Below are positions 46,432 to 58,093 of a stretch of 64,000 bases of DNA, piece after piece (the stretch's first letter is position 1; each line of letters starts with the position of its first letter). The notes beneath the pieces were generated by a model, which saw nothing but the letters and a program-made list of their open reading frames with translations, searched no databases and had not been told where the DNA came from. The translations under genes were made by a program, and so were the position numbers. The stretch is taken from contig JAJSPD010000001.1 of NCBI GenBank assembly GCA_021307315.1, positions 930,001 to 994,000 of the forward strand. Direction: 5' to 3'. The DNA is from Bisporella sp. PMI_857 (taxonomy: Eukaryota > Ascomycota > Leotiomycetes > Helotiales > Helotiaceae).

Positions 46432-47491
46432 TCATAATAGCCTTGAAAAGCCAGCCATCCTTTCATAGGCCCTATCCTTTATTAGCGTTGTCCTCTTTCC
46501 CTCATATTCACCACTTCGCATAAACAAAACACGCAACTCACCACCAACCTGCTCATAGGTAAACGCAGCTTCCTCATCCGCGATTATCCTCTTCTCATGT
46601 CCACTGCCCGCACTAGCAGCATCAACCAGCAACTGTGCATGGCACGTCTTATCCAGGCTCATGAACCAGAACGCCGCCTCATCGACACTCTGCCCTACCG
46701 TCAAAAGTCCATGGTTCTGCAAGATACACGCTTTCCCACTTCCCAAACCCTTGGCGATACGGATCCCTTCCTCGCGGTCCAGCACGATCCCGCCGAAATG
46801 GTCGTACACGGAGTGGGACTTGTAGAAGCGCAGCGCGTCTTGCGTTATCATGTCTAGCTCGCGGCCGAAGACGGAGAATGCTTTGCCGTACACGCTATGG
46901 GCATGGCATGCTGCGTGCACGTCGGGCCGGGCTTTGTGGACTAGTAGGGATGAGGTCAAATACTGTAATTTTATTAGGTTTATATGAAAAACTTACTTTC
47001 CGAATGTATTGCGAAGGCAGCGGCATTGATGGGCTCATCTCCTTCTACTACGTCACCGGCCTCGTTCACGAGGATGAGATCGGAGACGCAGATTTGGGAG
47101 AAGTGCTGGCTAAGCGGGTTGAGCCAGAAGTGATCTGTGAGGATCGGGTCTGTGATTCTTAGCTATGATCGATATATTGCATACTGAAAGGATCGAGTGG
47201 GAGGAGGTATACCTCGAACTGAGATATGTCCGGCAACACCCTCATCAAACCCCCGTTCTGCAAATCTAAAATATACTCAGAATGCTCGCCGCGTCACACC
47301 CTTATAGGTCGGCCTTACACGCGAAATGCAGCAGCAAGATGCTGTTTGCGGTATAGTCTCTCATCCTCCAGTGTCTCAAACACAGGATATGAACGAATTT
47401 TGAGTTTCTTCCCAGAAACTGTCTTTCCCAAGGCGCCGAGTTTCTGGTTGCTCTCTATCTCGCCTACGAGTGTGGTTGCTGAGGGAGCCAT
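46432..47491 (-). CDS. Class II aldolase/adducin-domain protein
   Basis: Exons 47491-47319, 47265-47213, 47149-46997 and 46940-46432 give 295 aa. The model reads RLYRKQHLAAAFRVFAERGF, DEGVAGHISVRDPILTDHFW, NPLSQHFSQICVSDLILVNE, then HKARPDVHAACHAHSVYGKAFS. The HAHSVYG pair and the later QNHGLLTVG histidine are the zinc ligands of class II aldolases (fuculose-phosphate aldolase family). Many fungal members are uncharacterised and some act as adducin-like proteins without aldolase activity. Exon 2 is only 53 nt. An inverted repeat lies about 120-170 bases upstream of the start. Confidence 0.85.
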
Positions 47492-48413
47492 GATTGAAGT
47501 AATACGGCTGAGATCAGGAAGCTTAAGAGCCGAGAGACCTGTATTCTTGAATAAGAGAGCCTAGATAGAGCATAATAGATGTGGCAAAGATGAGAAACGA
47601 TGTTAGTAGATAGTGGAGACCCCGCATCCGAGGATCCAATCCCGGGTTGCCCCCTCTCCACTCTTGAGACTTGCATTAGGTTGGAGAGCAATATGTAAAG
47701 TAGTGGGCTATCTTATAAGACGCCGTTCAAACATATGGGAAGTTCTTAGGATATTCGTTTGGTCGAGTACCAACATAATATGACCCCCTTTTGAAGGGCC
47801 ACTTCTTGAGCTGATTGTGTTATACAGTATGATCTCACGGCGGAGACACTAGCCTAGGAACGTAATTCATAGAAAGAAACTAAGTGATATACCATGTTTC
47901 TTTATCCATGTATACAGCGTATCCCCCTCGATGTTCCACTGGGTTAGTCAAACGAGCATTGATGAGCTCTCCGCACCACCACATAATAGAGAATCGCCTA
48001 GGGTTCGTATACTAAAGCCTTACTCCTTAGAAGAACTAGGCTGGAGAGGCTTGTAAACATCTCCATAAACTTGACACCAAATATTGGCTGGTCTGAGAAG
48101 GCTTAACTGCTGTGGCTAACTCGAATTCCAAGTATGACTTCCCGACTACTGAGATAAAAGATACTTTTTTTGGCAGCCTCACCAAACCTTGATCCTTCTT
48201 CTTTCTAAAATCCTTCTCGGCAGCCAGAAATTCGCATGGATAGGACAAAAAGCCGTGAGTGGAAGTTGTCCATCTCTGGAAACAATAGGTTTCCCAATGG
48301 GTCGAAATCTACCGGTTGCCGTTTTATAACATAGGCCCATCCTGAAGCGTACTGGATTCGATATTTCTTTTCTTAAGAGCCTTCAGTCCTCGACTCGGCG
48401 CACGCATGCAGGC
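47492..48413. other. Intergenic
   Basis: Promoter side of the aldolase-like gene, including the inverted repeat at 47612-47662. No other gene seen. Confidence 0.5.
47612..47662. repeat. Inverted repeat with nested CCCGGG palindrome
   Basis: AGTGGAGA (47612-47619) pairs with TCTCCACT (47655-47662). Inside lies CAATCCCGGGTTG, a 13-nt near-palindrome centred on CCCGGG. It could be an operator for a Zn2Cys6 factor or a chance hairpin; it is too small and lacks the arms of a tRNA. Confidence 0.35.
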
Positions 48414-49028
48414 TTACGGATGGTTCTCTCTCATCTTCGTCATTGCGCCTGGCCTGAGCAGAAGCGCAGGATCCTCTTGCTCGTCCATTAGTGGCGGATT
48501 CATGTCCCGGATTTCCAGGTGAAGTTCCGGTGGTAGGTTCGTGAGCTCATGGGAGATCGTTGCTTGTTGAGTAAGCTTTTCTTGGGCGTCATCGTGGGGG
48601 GGTTATGAGCCAGTAGCTTCTGCAGCGGCTTCAGGATCCTTTTGCCTGATCGTGGCTGATCTCAACTGCGAAGTAAGTTCGGGATAAGCTACTGGATCGT
48701 GAGCTTTCTTCGTCTTCTTCACCTCCGAGGCCGCGGTCGTTGCAGACTTCTTGACCTTTGCGGTCTTGCTGTGTGGGTGAAGGGAGTCATATCTACCTGA
48801 CATAAATAGACGTGGTATAGAGGATGTCGATGGAAGGAACGAGAAACAAGGGTAGATTATCGGCTGTATTAGCGCTCTACGTAGATGTGAAGTCTTATGT
48901 GGAGGTTGTCTGGCAGGCTCTGTAGCTGACGTGGAAGTGCGCTTTACGTGCTTTGTTACAATCGTGTATCGTGTAGCTGGAAGTGTACTGTATGAATTTC
49001 TTGCTAGATGCAATTCAAATTGCGCCAT
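48414..49028 (-). pseudogene. Interrupted ORF with F-box-like tail
   Basis: From ATG 49028 the minus strand is open for 141 codons to a TAA at 48603-48605, then continues in the same frame for 62 more codons to a TAA at 48414-48416. The second part contains HELTNLPPELHLEIRDM, a good match to the start of fungal F-box domains (LPxELxLEI). The first part ends KDPEAAAEATGS and includes a Lys/Ala-rich segment; an inner ATG at 48803 (MSGRYDSLHPHSK) may be the true start. No GT donor that would splice out the stop is evident, and a C7 run follows it directly. A decayed or truncated F-box gene, a sequencing error, or a real 141-aa protein are all possible. Confidence 0.4.
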
Positions 49029-50353
49029 GAGTCTACTTTCCTATTGTGCGAGCAGAACAGCGCTGAAAATTGCTGCTTGCAGTTGAACCCGAAATTGTGC
49101 CTTTTGGAAACCAAGCTCAGTGCATAACCATATATCTAACTAGGCAACTACATGTGTTCCTTTCAAAACTAAGAGATCGGAATACCGCAGTATTAAGAGT
49201 GTACCAAGGTGTCCAAGATATTCTGTGATCGTGAAAAGTAAATTAAACCAAGGTAAAGTAAAACTTTCTGGCAGAAGACAGATCTGGTCCAAGCATCTAG
49301 TTTGTGCAATTCTACTGCATAGCATGACTAGGATATAACGATAGGAATTATCAAGAACACAATTAGAGCTAGGTGAATCAGACTTCACATTCACAAATTA
49401 CTAAGGAAGTTGCAAATATCCCAGTCTCAGTCGACTCTCAAACTCTAACGAGACCATCATCCTGTGCTCAGCTTGACATCATAGTAGGAGCTACTCAGAA
49501 ATAACTGTCTAAATTTTAGCACTTGTGGTATAGCATACTTTACTCAAACCCGGGGTAAAACGAGAACTAAACTTTGCCAATGCTGACTTATTGGGCATCA
49601 GTACAATTTGTTGAAGGTAAAAGATCATAAAACTGGAAGGGTACTCCGTATAGGCAGCTTACACGCTATCCTAAGATGCAAGAGCCGATGAACAGCACCT
49701 GCTGTCATTACTCATCAATCCAGGCGGAACCTAATGAGGGTTGAGACGACGTTGAGGTTTGTAGCTGTCGATGTTTTGCCAACAAGCGATCGAAGCCCGA
49801 AACTCAAGGTCAAAGCCAATATCAGGTGAAGTGTGTGCTCTACAATTGCATTCCCACAACCTTCTCAACGCGCCATGCCACCTTACTCGGAAACAGATAT
49901 CACAGTACTTATGCCATGCACGTGACCATATTCTATCCAAGTCATCGTCGGAGATGCTCCTCGCATTGCGTTATCTTCAATCACCGTACGAGTGGGGTGA
50001 CTCATGCCCATGTGCGTTGGTCACCCTGATTTGCTTGGTATGGTATATTTCCGTTCGCTAGCATTCTCCGAGGACTTTATCCGGAAAAAATTATTACTTC
50101 CGAAGGATGGGATGCTTGGATTAGGAGTCAATCGATGGTCAGGTTGCTGTTCAAATTTCAACAGCAACCTAAACAATTCGGAAGTTTGCGGATGAGGATT
50201 CGGAAAGCAGGTTGAAGCTCAAACGCGTACACAAAAATAAAGAAAAGAGATACAGTAATCATTGTGTTATTTCATTGTTCCAGTCTAAGTACAGCGTGTC
50301 CGCTTCCCATCAGTTTTAGCATGCACTTTGATCCCATAATCCCTAGATATTCT
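49029..50353. other. Intergenic with palindrome
   Basis: Holds the 30-bp palindrome at 50141-50170 and a minus-strand frame (about 49731-49965) rich in Cys, Trp and Arg but without a usable ATG. Remaining sequence is AT-rich. Confidence 0.5.
50141..50170. repeat. 30-bp near-perfect palindrome
   Basis: AGGTTGCTGTTCAAA (50141-50155) is followed without a loop by TTTCAACAGCAACCT (50156-50170). The arms are reverse complements over 15 positions except one C/C mismatch. It lies 184-213 bases beyond the 6PGDH stop codon. Confidence 0.8.
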
Positions 50354-52203
50354 TTATGCCTGGTACGTAGAAGCGGAGACATTTCCGCCACGTCCGGTCC
50401 AGTTTACGTGGATGTGTTCTCCAACCTTGTATTTGTCGTTTGCGTACTTAGGCTTGATGTTAAAGGTGTGGGCACCGAAGTAATCACGCTGGGCCTGGAG
50501 CAAGTTGGCTGGGAGGTCCTCGGTGCGGTAACCATCGAACCATGAGAGAGCAGTAGAGAAGGCAGGAGTTGGGATACCGAGAAGAGCAGCCTTAGCGACA
50601 ACGTCACGCCACCCAGGTTGAGCCTTGTGGATTGCCTTATTGAAGAAGTCGTTGAAGAGCAGGTTTTGAAGGTTGTCATCGGCGCGGTATGCGGCGGTGA
50701 TATCCTTGAGGAAGACGGATCGGATGATACAGCCTCCACGCCACATGAGGGCAATAGACGGCTTGTTGAGCTTCCACTTGTACTCCTTGGCCGCCTATTT
50801 CTATATTAGCATTGTTTTGTAGTTAGAATATGAATGAACGTACCTCTTGCATCAACATGAAACCTTGAGCATATGAGATGATCTTAGATGCATACAAAGC
50901 CTGTTCGAGATCTTCAAGGAACTGCTCCTTGTTACCCTCGAACGTGTTTGAACGACCAACAAATTGGAGCTTCTTTGATGCGGTGGTACGCTCATCCTTG
51001 ATGGATGACAAACACCGGGAAAGAACGGCTTCAGCAATCAGAGTGACTGGCATACCCAGATCAAGGGCGTTGATAGCAGTCCACTTTCCGGTACCCTTTT
51101 GTCCAGCAGCATCCAGGATCTTCTCGACAAGAGGAGTTCCGTCATCGTCATTGAAGTACATAATATCTCGGGTGATTTCGATAAGGAAAGAGTCCAAAAC
51201 ACCCTTGTTCCACTTTGCGAAAACATCTCCAATCTCCTTGTTCTTCAGGCCAAGGCCACGCTTCATGATATCGTAGGCCTATTTTTGTTAGTCTGTAACT
51301 TAACTAGGGTTAGACGGATCGCATACTTCACAAATCAGTTGCATGTCACCATATTCAATACCGTTGTGCACCATCTTAACGTAGTGGCCAGCACCCTCAT
51401 CACCAACCCACTCGCAGCACGCCTCGCCATCACTTTTAGCAGCAATGCTTTGGAAAACGTCCTTGATATATGGCCATGCCTCCTCGTTTCCACCGGGCAT
51501 GATGGAAGGACCATGTCTGGCACCCTCCTCACCACCGGACACACCGCTACCAACGAATCGAATTCCCTTTGCAGCCAAGTACTTTGTTCGCCTGTTGGTG
51601 TCTGGGAAGTGGGAGTTACCACCGTCAATAACGATATCGCCCTTCTCAAGGTATGGCAGGAGGGTCTCGATGAAGTCGTCAACTGGCTTTCCGGCCATAA
51701 CAAGCAGCATCATGCGTCGAGGCTTCTTGAGCTTCTCAACGAATTCCTTGATGGAGTGTGCACCGACAATGGACTTGCCTTTGGCCTCGTTTGCAAGGAA
51801 GTGATCAACCTTGGAGACTGTGCGGTTGAAGGCCACGACAGTGAAGCCGTGATCTGCAGCATTGAGAATAATGTTTTGACCCATAACGGCCAGGCCAATG
51901 AGGCCGAAGTCACCACTGGGAGCATTGTCAGTATTTTGAGATTTCTTGTTGGTGTCCGAGAATCCGCTTGGTGGCCCTCCGATATTGATGCCGGCAAGGC
52001 GCACACTGGTTGGCAGAGAAAATATTGGTTAGGAAATATTCTGACGGAAGAAATTGTGAGCAGCCTCTAACAGCAGACTTCCACTACGAGAAAGCCTTGA
52101 ATTGTGAATCGGATCTCGATTTTGAGTATTGAAATTCGAGAGGGTTGTCAAGGATGGAGGGGTAAGAATATCGGGAATAAGGTACTCACACTGCACCAGA
52201 CAT
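50354..52203 (-). CDS. gnd1: 6-phosphogluconate dehydrogenase, decarboxylating
   Basis: Third enzyme of the oxidative pentose phosphate pathway: 6-phosphogluconate plus NADP+ to ribulose 5-phosphate, CO2 and NADPH. Exons 52203-52190 (14 nt), 52005-51327, 51278-50844 and 50794-50354 give 522 aa. Motifs are the NADP-binding GLIGLAVMGQN (39-49), DGGNSHFPDTNRR, the active-site signature GHYVKMVHNGIEYGDMQL with its catalytic Lys, and C-terminal NLLQAQRDYFGAHTF. The first exon encodes only MSGA and part of a Val codon, followed by a 184-nt intron, far longer than the other introns here (48-49 nt). The result is about 30 residues longer at the N-terminus than typical enzymes of some 490 aa, so the extension could be trimmed by another start. 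Confidence 0.94.
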
Positions 52204-53098
52204 GTTGAGCTGATAAAAGGTCTGTAATGATTTGTTAGAAGATGTGTTTATTTTATGAAAGACTAGCTTACTGGTGTGGATTGATTGATGAGATGAAGGT
52301 GAGAGTTTGTAGTGTATGAAAAGAAGAGAAGTTCTCCAGAGGCTGTGACGCTTTAGTCCGTCGGAGGGGCTGTTGCAGCTACTCAAACTTAATCAAAACA
52401 GGCTAGTGCGTCAACCAGTAGGAAAACATTTCTCTTAATACCTCATCGGGCGTTTACTTTAGCAGCAGAGAAAAAAATTGATAGATTGGCTTATCTAATG
52501 CCTAACCGGAACTACTTCCATTAAGTCCGGAACTCTTAATTGTGTTGCCTTTGGCATATCCTTCAAAGTCCTGGGTATACCGGAACCCCTCCATCTGCGT
52601 GCATCGAAGCACTCAAGTCGGTATTTTATATCCAAAGCCAAGGTAAGCTATATTATACCTAGCCTCATTTGATAATTTTACAGGTAGCCCGAAAGTGCTA
52701 GTATTCACTAGATGTATAATCATATGCTTGTTGATTATTCAGAAGTTGAGTCTAGCTCTGTCTTGTTGAATGGCATTCCCCCCCCCACTTCAGACAACGA
52801 GGTCATCCCGCACTAATTTCCAGAAGTCACCCCACCATCAAGCCCTAATTTTTAAGGCATAAAATAAATGATAAAGCCACTTGTGGCTAGGCTCTTGTCA
52901 TCTAATTGTGGAGCCAGGCTTGTAAACTCTTCCTCTGTTCAGAGCCTCATTGCACCTCACCCTCTAACCCAATTTGCCACGACATCGAACCTGCACACTC
53001 GGAATCGAGACAGCAATCGTGCTTCACATACCAGAGCGAAAGCTTAGAGGCACAAGAGGTACGTCTAACAATCATCAAGAAAGGAATAGCAATTCATC
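52204..53098. other. Divergent promoter region (6PGDH / RBM42-like)
   Basis: 895 bp. A C9-10 run lies near 52,779-52,788. The RBM42-side leader is rich in C and A. No specific site recognised. Confidence 0.5.
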
Positions 53099-54160
53099 AT
53101 GTCCTATCCTCCGCCTCCAGGTCTCCAAAAGTCCACCCCATCACCACACCCTTCTCTCCCAGCCCGACCACCACCATCATCGCTCCCCAACAACTTCAAG
53201 AACGCGCATTCAAATGGCGGCAATGCAGGACGCGGCGGTTCGTATGGTGGTTTCGGCGGGTTTGCGCCCAGACAAGTAGCACCACCACAACCATCATATA
53301 ACTCGTACCAACAATCTGGTTCATACCAACCAGCAACATATAGCGGCTACCAGGCTCAGCCTCAGCAAGCAGACTTAGCCTACGGTGCGGCGCCTCAGAT
53401 TCGTAATCCATTCGCTCCGCCATCTCAAGGCGGCAATCGCGCATATGAAGAAGATCCAGAGATGGCAGCCCAGATCGCGCAATGGCAGTCAGCGTACGTA
53501 GGCAAAGAGAGTTCCAGCTCATCAGGAGGCTACACAGGAGCAGTGCGTAGATATCCTGCAGGAGAAAGTTTCGGTGCCGCCACGAGTGCAAACGCGGCAC
53601 CACTAGGAGGAGGACGGGAGCCAGCAATGACTTCTACTGCCATCACATCTGCGGCGCACAACGATACAGGCGTAGCAGCTATCGTTTCGGACGCGAAGAC
53701 CAATCAGAAGACTGTCATTCGCACGGGGGGTGGAACACAGTGGACAGACTCTACGCTCCTTGAATGGGATCCTGCACACTTCCGCCTCTTTGTTGGTAAT
53801 CTTGCAGGTGAAGTTACCGATGAGACGCTCTTCAAAGCATTCTCACGCTGGCCTAGTTTGATAAAGGCACGTGTAATTCGGGACAAACGTACTACTAAGA
53901 GTAAGGCGTATGGGTTTGTGAGTTTTAGCGATGGAGACGATTATTTCCAGGCAGCGAGAGACATGCAAGGGAAATACATCGGCAGTCACCCTGTCCTAAT
54001 CAGACGCAGCACAACGGAGATTAAAGCCGTAACGCCGAAGGACAACCGACATGGCAAGAACAAGAACAAGGGCAAAGGCAGGGACGATAAGGATAGGACC
54101 GGTGCTGGAATCCAGAAGCCGGGAAGCAAAACTAAAGGCGGATTGAAGATCCTGGGTTGA
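53099..54160 (+). CDS. RBM42-like RRM RNA-binding protein
   Basis: Single exon, 353 aa. Residues 1-210 are disordered and rich in Pro, Gly, Ser, Gln and Tyr. One RRM follows, with RNP2 LFVGNL (230-235) and RNP1 KAYGFVSF (269-276). Around it are the RBM42 signatures LLEWDPAHFRLFVGNL, ARVIRDKRTTKSKAYGFVSF, and DDYFQAARDMQGKYIGSHPV. The tail is basic (HGKNKNKGKGRDDKD) and ends GGLKILG. RBM42-type proteins bind hnRNP K and take part in splicing and stress-granule biology in animals; the fungal role is less known. It is convergent with the GH15 gene. Confidence 0.88.
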   Translation: MSYPPPPGLQKSTPSPHPSLPARPPPSSLPNNFKNAHSNGGNAGRGGSYGGFGGFAPRQVAPPQPSYNSYQQSGSYQPATYSGYQAQPQQADLAYGAAPQIRNPFAPPSQGGNRAYEEDPEMAAQIAQWQSAYVGKESSSSSGGYTGAVRRYPAGESFGAATSANAAPLGGGREPAMTSTAITSAAHNDTGVAAIVSDAKTNQKTVIRTGGGTQWTDSTLLEWDPAHFRLFVGNLAGEVTDETLFKAFSRWPSLIKARVIRDKRTTKSKAYGFVSFSDGDDYFQAARDMQGKYIGSHPVLIRRSTTEIKAVTPKDNRHGKNKNKGKGRDDKDRTGAGIQKPGSKTKGGLKILG

Positions 54161-54672
54161 TTCTACGTTGAGAATATTGGTGATCACAGCATGGCGTTGA
54201 GGCGAAGGGATATACTATGGTTTTGCATTCGTGACTGTAAGAAGACATGCATGCATATTAGAAGAAAAGTGCAGATCGTAATCTGGGAATGAAGAATAGA
54301 AATAGTGCATAATTGCCCGAGCCAATAAAATATTCAAGTATCACCACTGTCTTCTATATTCTGCATTTTTTTAATACCCCATTTATCGAAGCGTGCCTTG
54401 TGACTTATGATTTTTTGCCCAAAATGGGAATAGGAGGGGCCCGAAGCGAGGTTTGTAATGTTTCTTTCTTTAGGTCAAATTCTTTCCTAGGAGAGGCTTC
54501 GGTTTTAGTGACAAGTGGAGCGGAAATCTAAATCCCATAGATCGGTAATCCCATCGTCTCATATAATTCGTTCACGGGATAATATTTTATTTTTCTTTAC
54601 TTGACACCGCAATACCCGATATCAGCAGAGACAAAACAATAATCCGGTACTGTGCACGATATATCAGCAAGG
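54161..54672. other. Convergent 3' spacer
   Basis: 512 bp, AT-rich, short plus-strand ORF only (54313-54531). Confidence 0.6.
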
Positions 54673-56879
54673 TTAGTGACCCACAGATCCTTGCTTTCCG
54701 CTGGTAGCCCGATCCAGATTAAATGCAGCAGATATCAAGGCCAGGTGACTGAAGGCTTGAGGAGTATTTCCCAACTGTTCTCCAGACCTGGCGATCTCTT
54801 CGCTGAACATTCCCAGGTGATTACCAAAACTCAACATGTTCTCGAAGATGTTCACGGCGCGCGTGAGGTATTTTGGCTCGCTGGAATGTGTTAATTGTTG
54901 CTTGACTATGGCAAGGTGCTTGAGGACTTACTAGACACCAGCTCGCGTCAGAGCTTCAACGAGCCAAAATGTACACATCGAGAACGCCCCTTCGCGACCA
55001 CCAACCCCATCATGCGATTGGTTTGTATCATATCTATACACAAGGCCTGTAGATGTGAGACCTCCCTTCTCTGGCGTAAGCAGGATGCGGTCGATGGTCC
55101 TCAAGAACCTGGGATCGTTTGGAGAAATGAAAAACACTAAAGGCGCGATCAGGATGCTGGAATCGAGCAAATCGCCACTTTCATAGCTTTGAACGAAAGC
55201 ATTAAGACTGCTACTATAGCCCTTCTCCATGATCTGTTCGTATATCTCGTCCCGAGTCTCAAGCCATTTATTGCGGTTTGGACAAGGAAGGCAGCGCTTC
55301 TCGGCGAGACGAAGACCACGGTCGAATGCTACCCAGAGCATAACTTTAGAGTATACGAAGTTTTGCTTCTTGTTGCGTACCTCCCAGATGGACATGTCGG
55401 GGTCTTTCCAAATGGTTATGACATAATCTAGGATTTCACGTACTGCGACCCATTGCTCCCATGTGACGGGCTTGCCATACTTGTTATAGAGGTAAATGGC
55501 ATCCATAAGCTCTCCATAGATGTCAAACTGTTGATGGAAAGCTGCTCCATTTCCAATCCTCACCGGTCTACTTTCGCGATAGCCCTCAAGATGGCTAAGT
55601 TCAATTTCGGGAATATCTGTCTCGCCTCTAATTGTGAACATGATAGGTAGTGCCCCTTCGGGAGAGCGCGATAGTCGGAATCGTTCACTGATGAATGCCA
55701 TATATGCATCAGCCTCCTCAGTGAAGCCCATCCTTAGAAGAATGTAAATGGTGAAGCTTGAATCACGAACCCAGCAGAAGCGATAGTCCCAGTTGCGAAC
55801 TCCACCAATATCTTCTGGCACAGAGAAAGTAGGCGCTGCGATAACCGCACCAGTTGGTTCATAGGTTAAGAGTTTTAAGATCATCAAGCTTCGATGAACA
55901 TTCTCGCGCCATCGACCCTTGTATGAGCTCTTAGAAATCCAATTGAACCAAAAACTCTGTGTGTTATGCTGCTGAGTATCGAGAATATCTGTGGTGACAT
56001 CTTTTGTGACATGCTCCGGAATATCGTCACGCAATACAAAAGAAACTTGTTGGCCTTCCTCCAGATGAATGTGAGCGACGATGCCTTCCCCAGCCATGCC
56101 GTCTTTCTTTGCTCTTTTAAAGTTAACGACGGGACAAGTTCTAGCATCTTCTTCGCCGTGATCGATGGTAACATCTAGCTGAAGGGAGATTCCTTGGCTA
56201 TAGAATGTCACTGTCTTACTGTCCTTCAGACCCGGTGGATGGTTGGGAAGAAGGATTTTGAGATCATGCTCAGCACGACCATAATCGAACGCAGGGAAGA
56301 GTTCAACATCTACAACTGAGGTTAGATATATCTCTTATCGATATATTATTGGACTTAATACCTAGGTCGACACTTCCTCGGATGCATTCTACTCGCCGAA
56401 CCAACCACTTCTTCAACTCATCTTGTACAGCAAAGGCCTCACGGAATGCCATCCCATTTTTGGGCTTTGGTACCACATAGCTGCTTTTGGGTCGTGGGAA
56501 GAAATCAACAACGGTTGCAACGCCGTCCTCATGAATATAACTTGTGGAAAGTATATTTGTTGAAGGAAGGTATTGTTGTTTTGTGGTAAATGTTACATTC
56601 GATGGAGGCGATATACTGAAATATCCGCCCTTATCCTTATCTAGTAATCTACAGAAGATAGAAGGAGAGTCGAAGTCTGGCCTGCGAGAGATGTTAGAAG
56701 ATGCTGAGTATCGGAGCGAGGGTCGAGGCTCACCAGCACATGAAATCTATAGAGCCATCAATTCCCACCAGCGCACACGTCCGCATGTTACCAATCAGTC
56801 CATAGTTTTCAATTGGGAGGTAGCCGTTGGAATTCCTCCTCGAAACATGCTGCTGAGCAGCTGGTGCGGCAGCTGCCAT
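54673..56879 (-). CDS. Glycoside hydrolase family 15, trehalase-like
   Basis: Exons 56879-56734, 56681-56362, 56309-54932 and 54880-54673 join to 683 aa. The start reads [20 protein letters not shown] then [16 protein letters not shown], the usual opening of the GH15 trehalase-like branch with its N-terminal beta-sandwich domain. The (alpha/alpha)6 catalytic barrel follows, with [37 protein letters not shown], and near the end [22 protein letters not shown]. The C-terminal exon ends [20 protein letters not shown], also standard. There is no signal peptide, so it is probably cytosolic. Relatives include bacterial acid trehalases and glucan glucohydrolases; substrate is not fixed by the sequence. 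Confidence 0.9.
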
Positions 56880-58093
56880 GATTGTGTGACCTGTATAGGA
56901 AGCCGAACTCGCCGGGTGCCTGGAATGAACAAGAATTGATAGTTAAGAGGAAGAAAATATGAGACCCGGCCCCGCAGAAGAAATATGAATCTATATACGC
57001 CTTTGTGTAACTAAATTAGGGCAGCTTGCGGTGTGGAAGTCGGACTCGGGTTTCATCAATCACCTGGTATTGTGAGGGGGTAGCTGCACAGTGCTTAGTA
57101 GCTAGCCTTACCCTTCCCCAGATTTCGGATGGTTATGACGCAGCTAAACTTATACGGAGCTAGCCTTGTGAGTTATTATCATCTCCTGTTTCGATGGCCA
57201 ATCTTATGAAATTGAAGGAAATTATTTTTTCAAAAATATTGTCTCTGGGGTTTGGAAGCCGAGGGAATAAAAGGATATGATCAAATTTAGGGTGAACTTT
57301 TGATGCGCCAATGCCAATTCGAGGGCGCGAAATTGAATCTTTGTGTCACTCATGTGATGCATGACTTGTGATCAATAAAAAAGCTTTCTCGGGACGCACA
57401 GGTTGTCCACAGAAATTGTGGCTTCAAAAGATGACAATAGATCATTCAAAACAATTGGTGCGATCAGGGGGATTATGATGACAGTATCTACTTGGAAAGC
57501 GGGTAACTCAGTGGGGGCCTTTACTGATGTTTGATGTTGACCGTAGAATTTGCGGACTCCGTAACATCATACTTCTACGGCAGCAGATGAGCTTTACCGT
57601 AACTTTCAGGGTGGGTGCCGAACTGGCGGGCTGTAGGTGTTTGATTCCCTTCACGTGAAACTTGGCACTTTCTATCTGGTGGTGTTTTGTTGATCCCTTG
57701 ATGTACTGGATTTTGGGGAGACAGGAGGTCTGTTGAGGGTCCGTCTGTTGTGGCTAAGTTCATTGGAAGGATGCTGCTGACTGGCTGCCGCAACCTGGTT
57801 AATCCAGTTCGAAGCCACTTCTCATCATATCTTCCTCCTTCGTTCTCCTTTTAACGACACATCATCAACATCAGAGAAATAAGAAGAAGAAAAACCTGGA
57901 AATGAATGATGAAGTCATATATAGCACCCTCAGAATGATATGAAGGCTCATCTCCGTGCTTTCCACCCATGCCAAGAACCTCTTCCGGCTCCAGTTTTAT
58001 CAGTTGCCGCAGCCAGTCACTTCGAGACAAAGTCCCAGTGCCAGACCCTGGTGATCAGACTTAGTCTGTGGACACTACTTGTACATTGGAAAC
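56880..58093. other. Divergent promoter region (GH15 / SLC35C2-like)
   Basis: 1.2 kb. TTCACGTGAA, a 10-bp palindrome, lies at 57650-57659. An ATG-started ORF from 57940 runs past the listed transporter start in another frame (to 58167) and could be an overlapping upstream ORF. Confidence 0.5.

Noticed and set aside
47612..47662. Possible tRNA or structured RNA
   Set aside because: The stem encloses only 35 nt and lacks D, anticodon and T arms.
51099..52070. 323-codon plus-strand ORF
   Set aside because: Antisense to 6-phosphogluconate dehydrogenase exons and introns; a codon-bias shadow.
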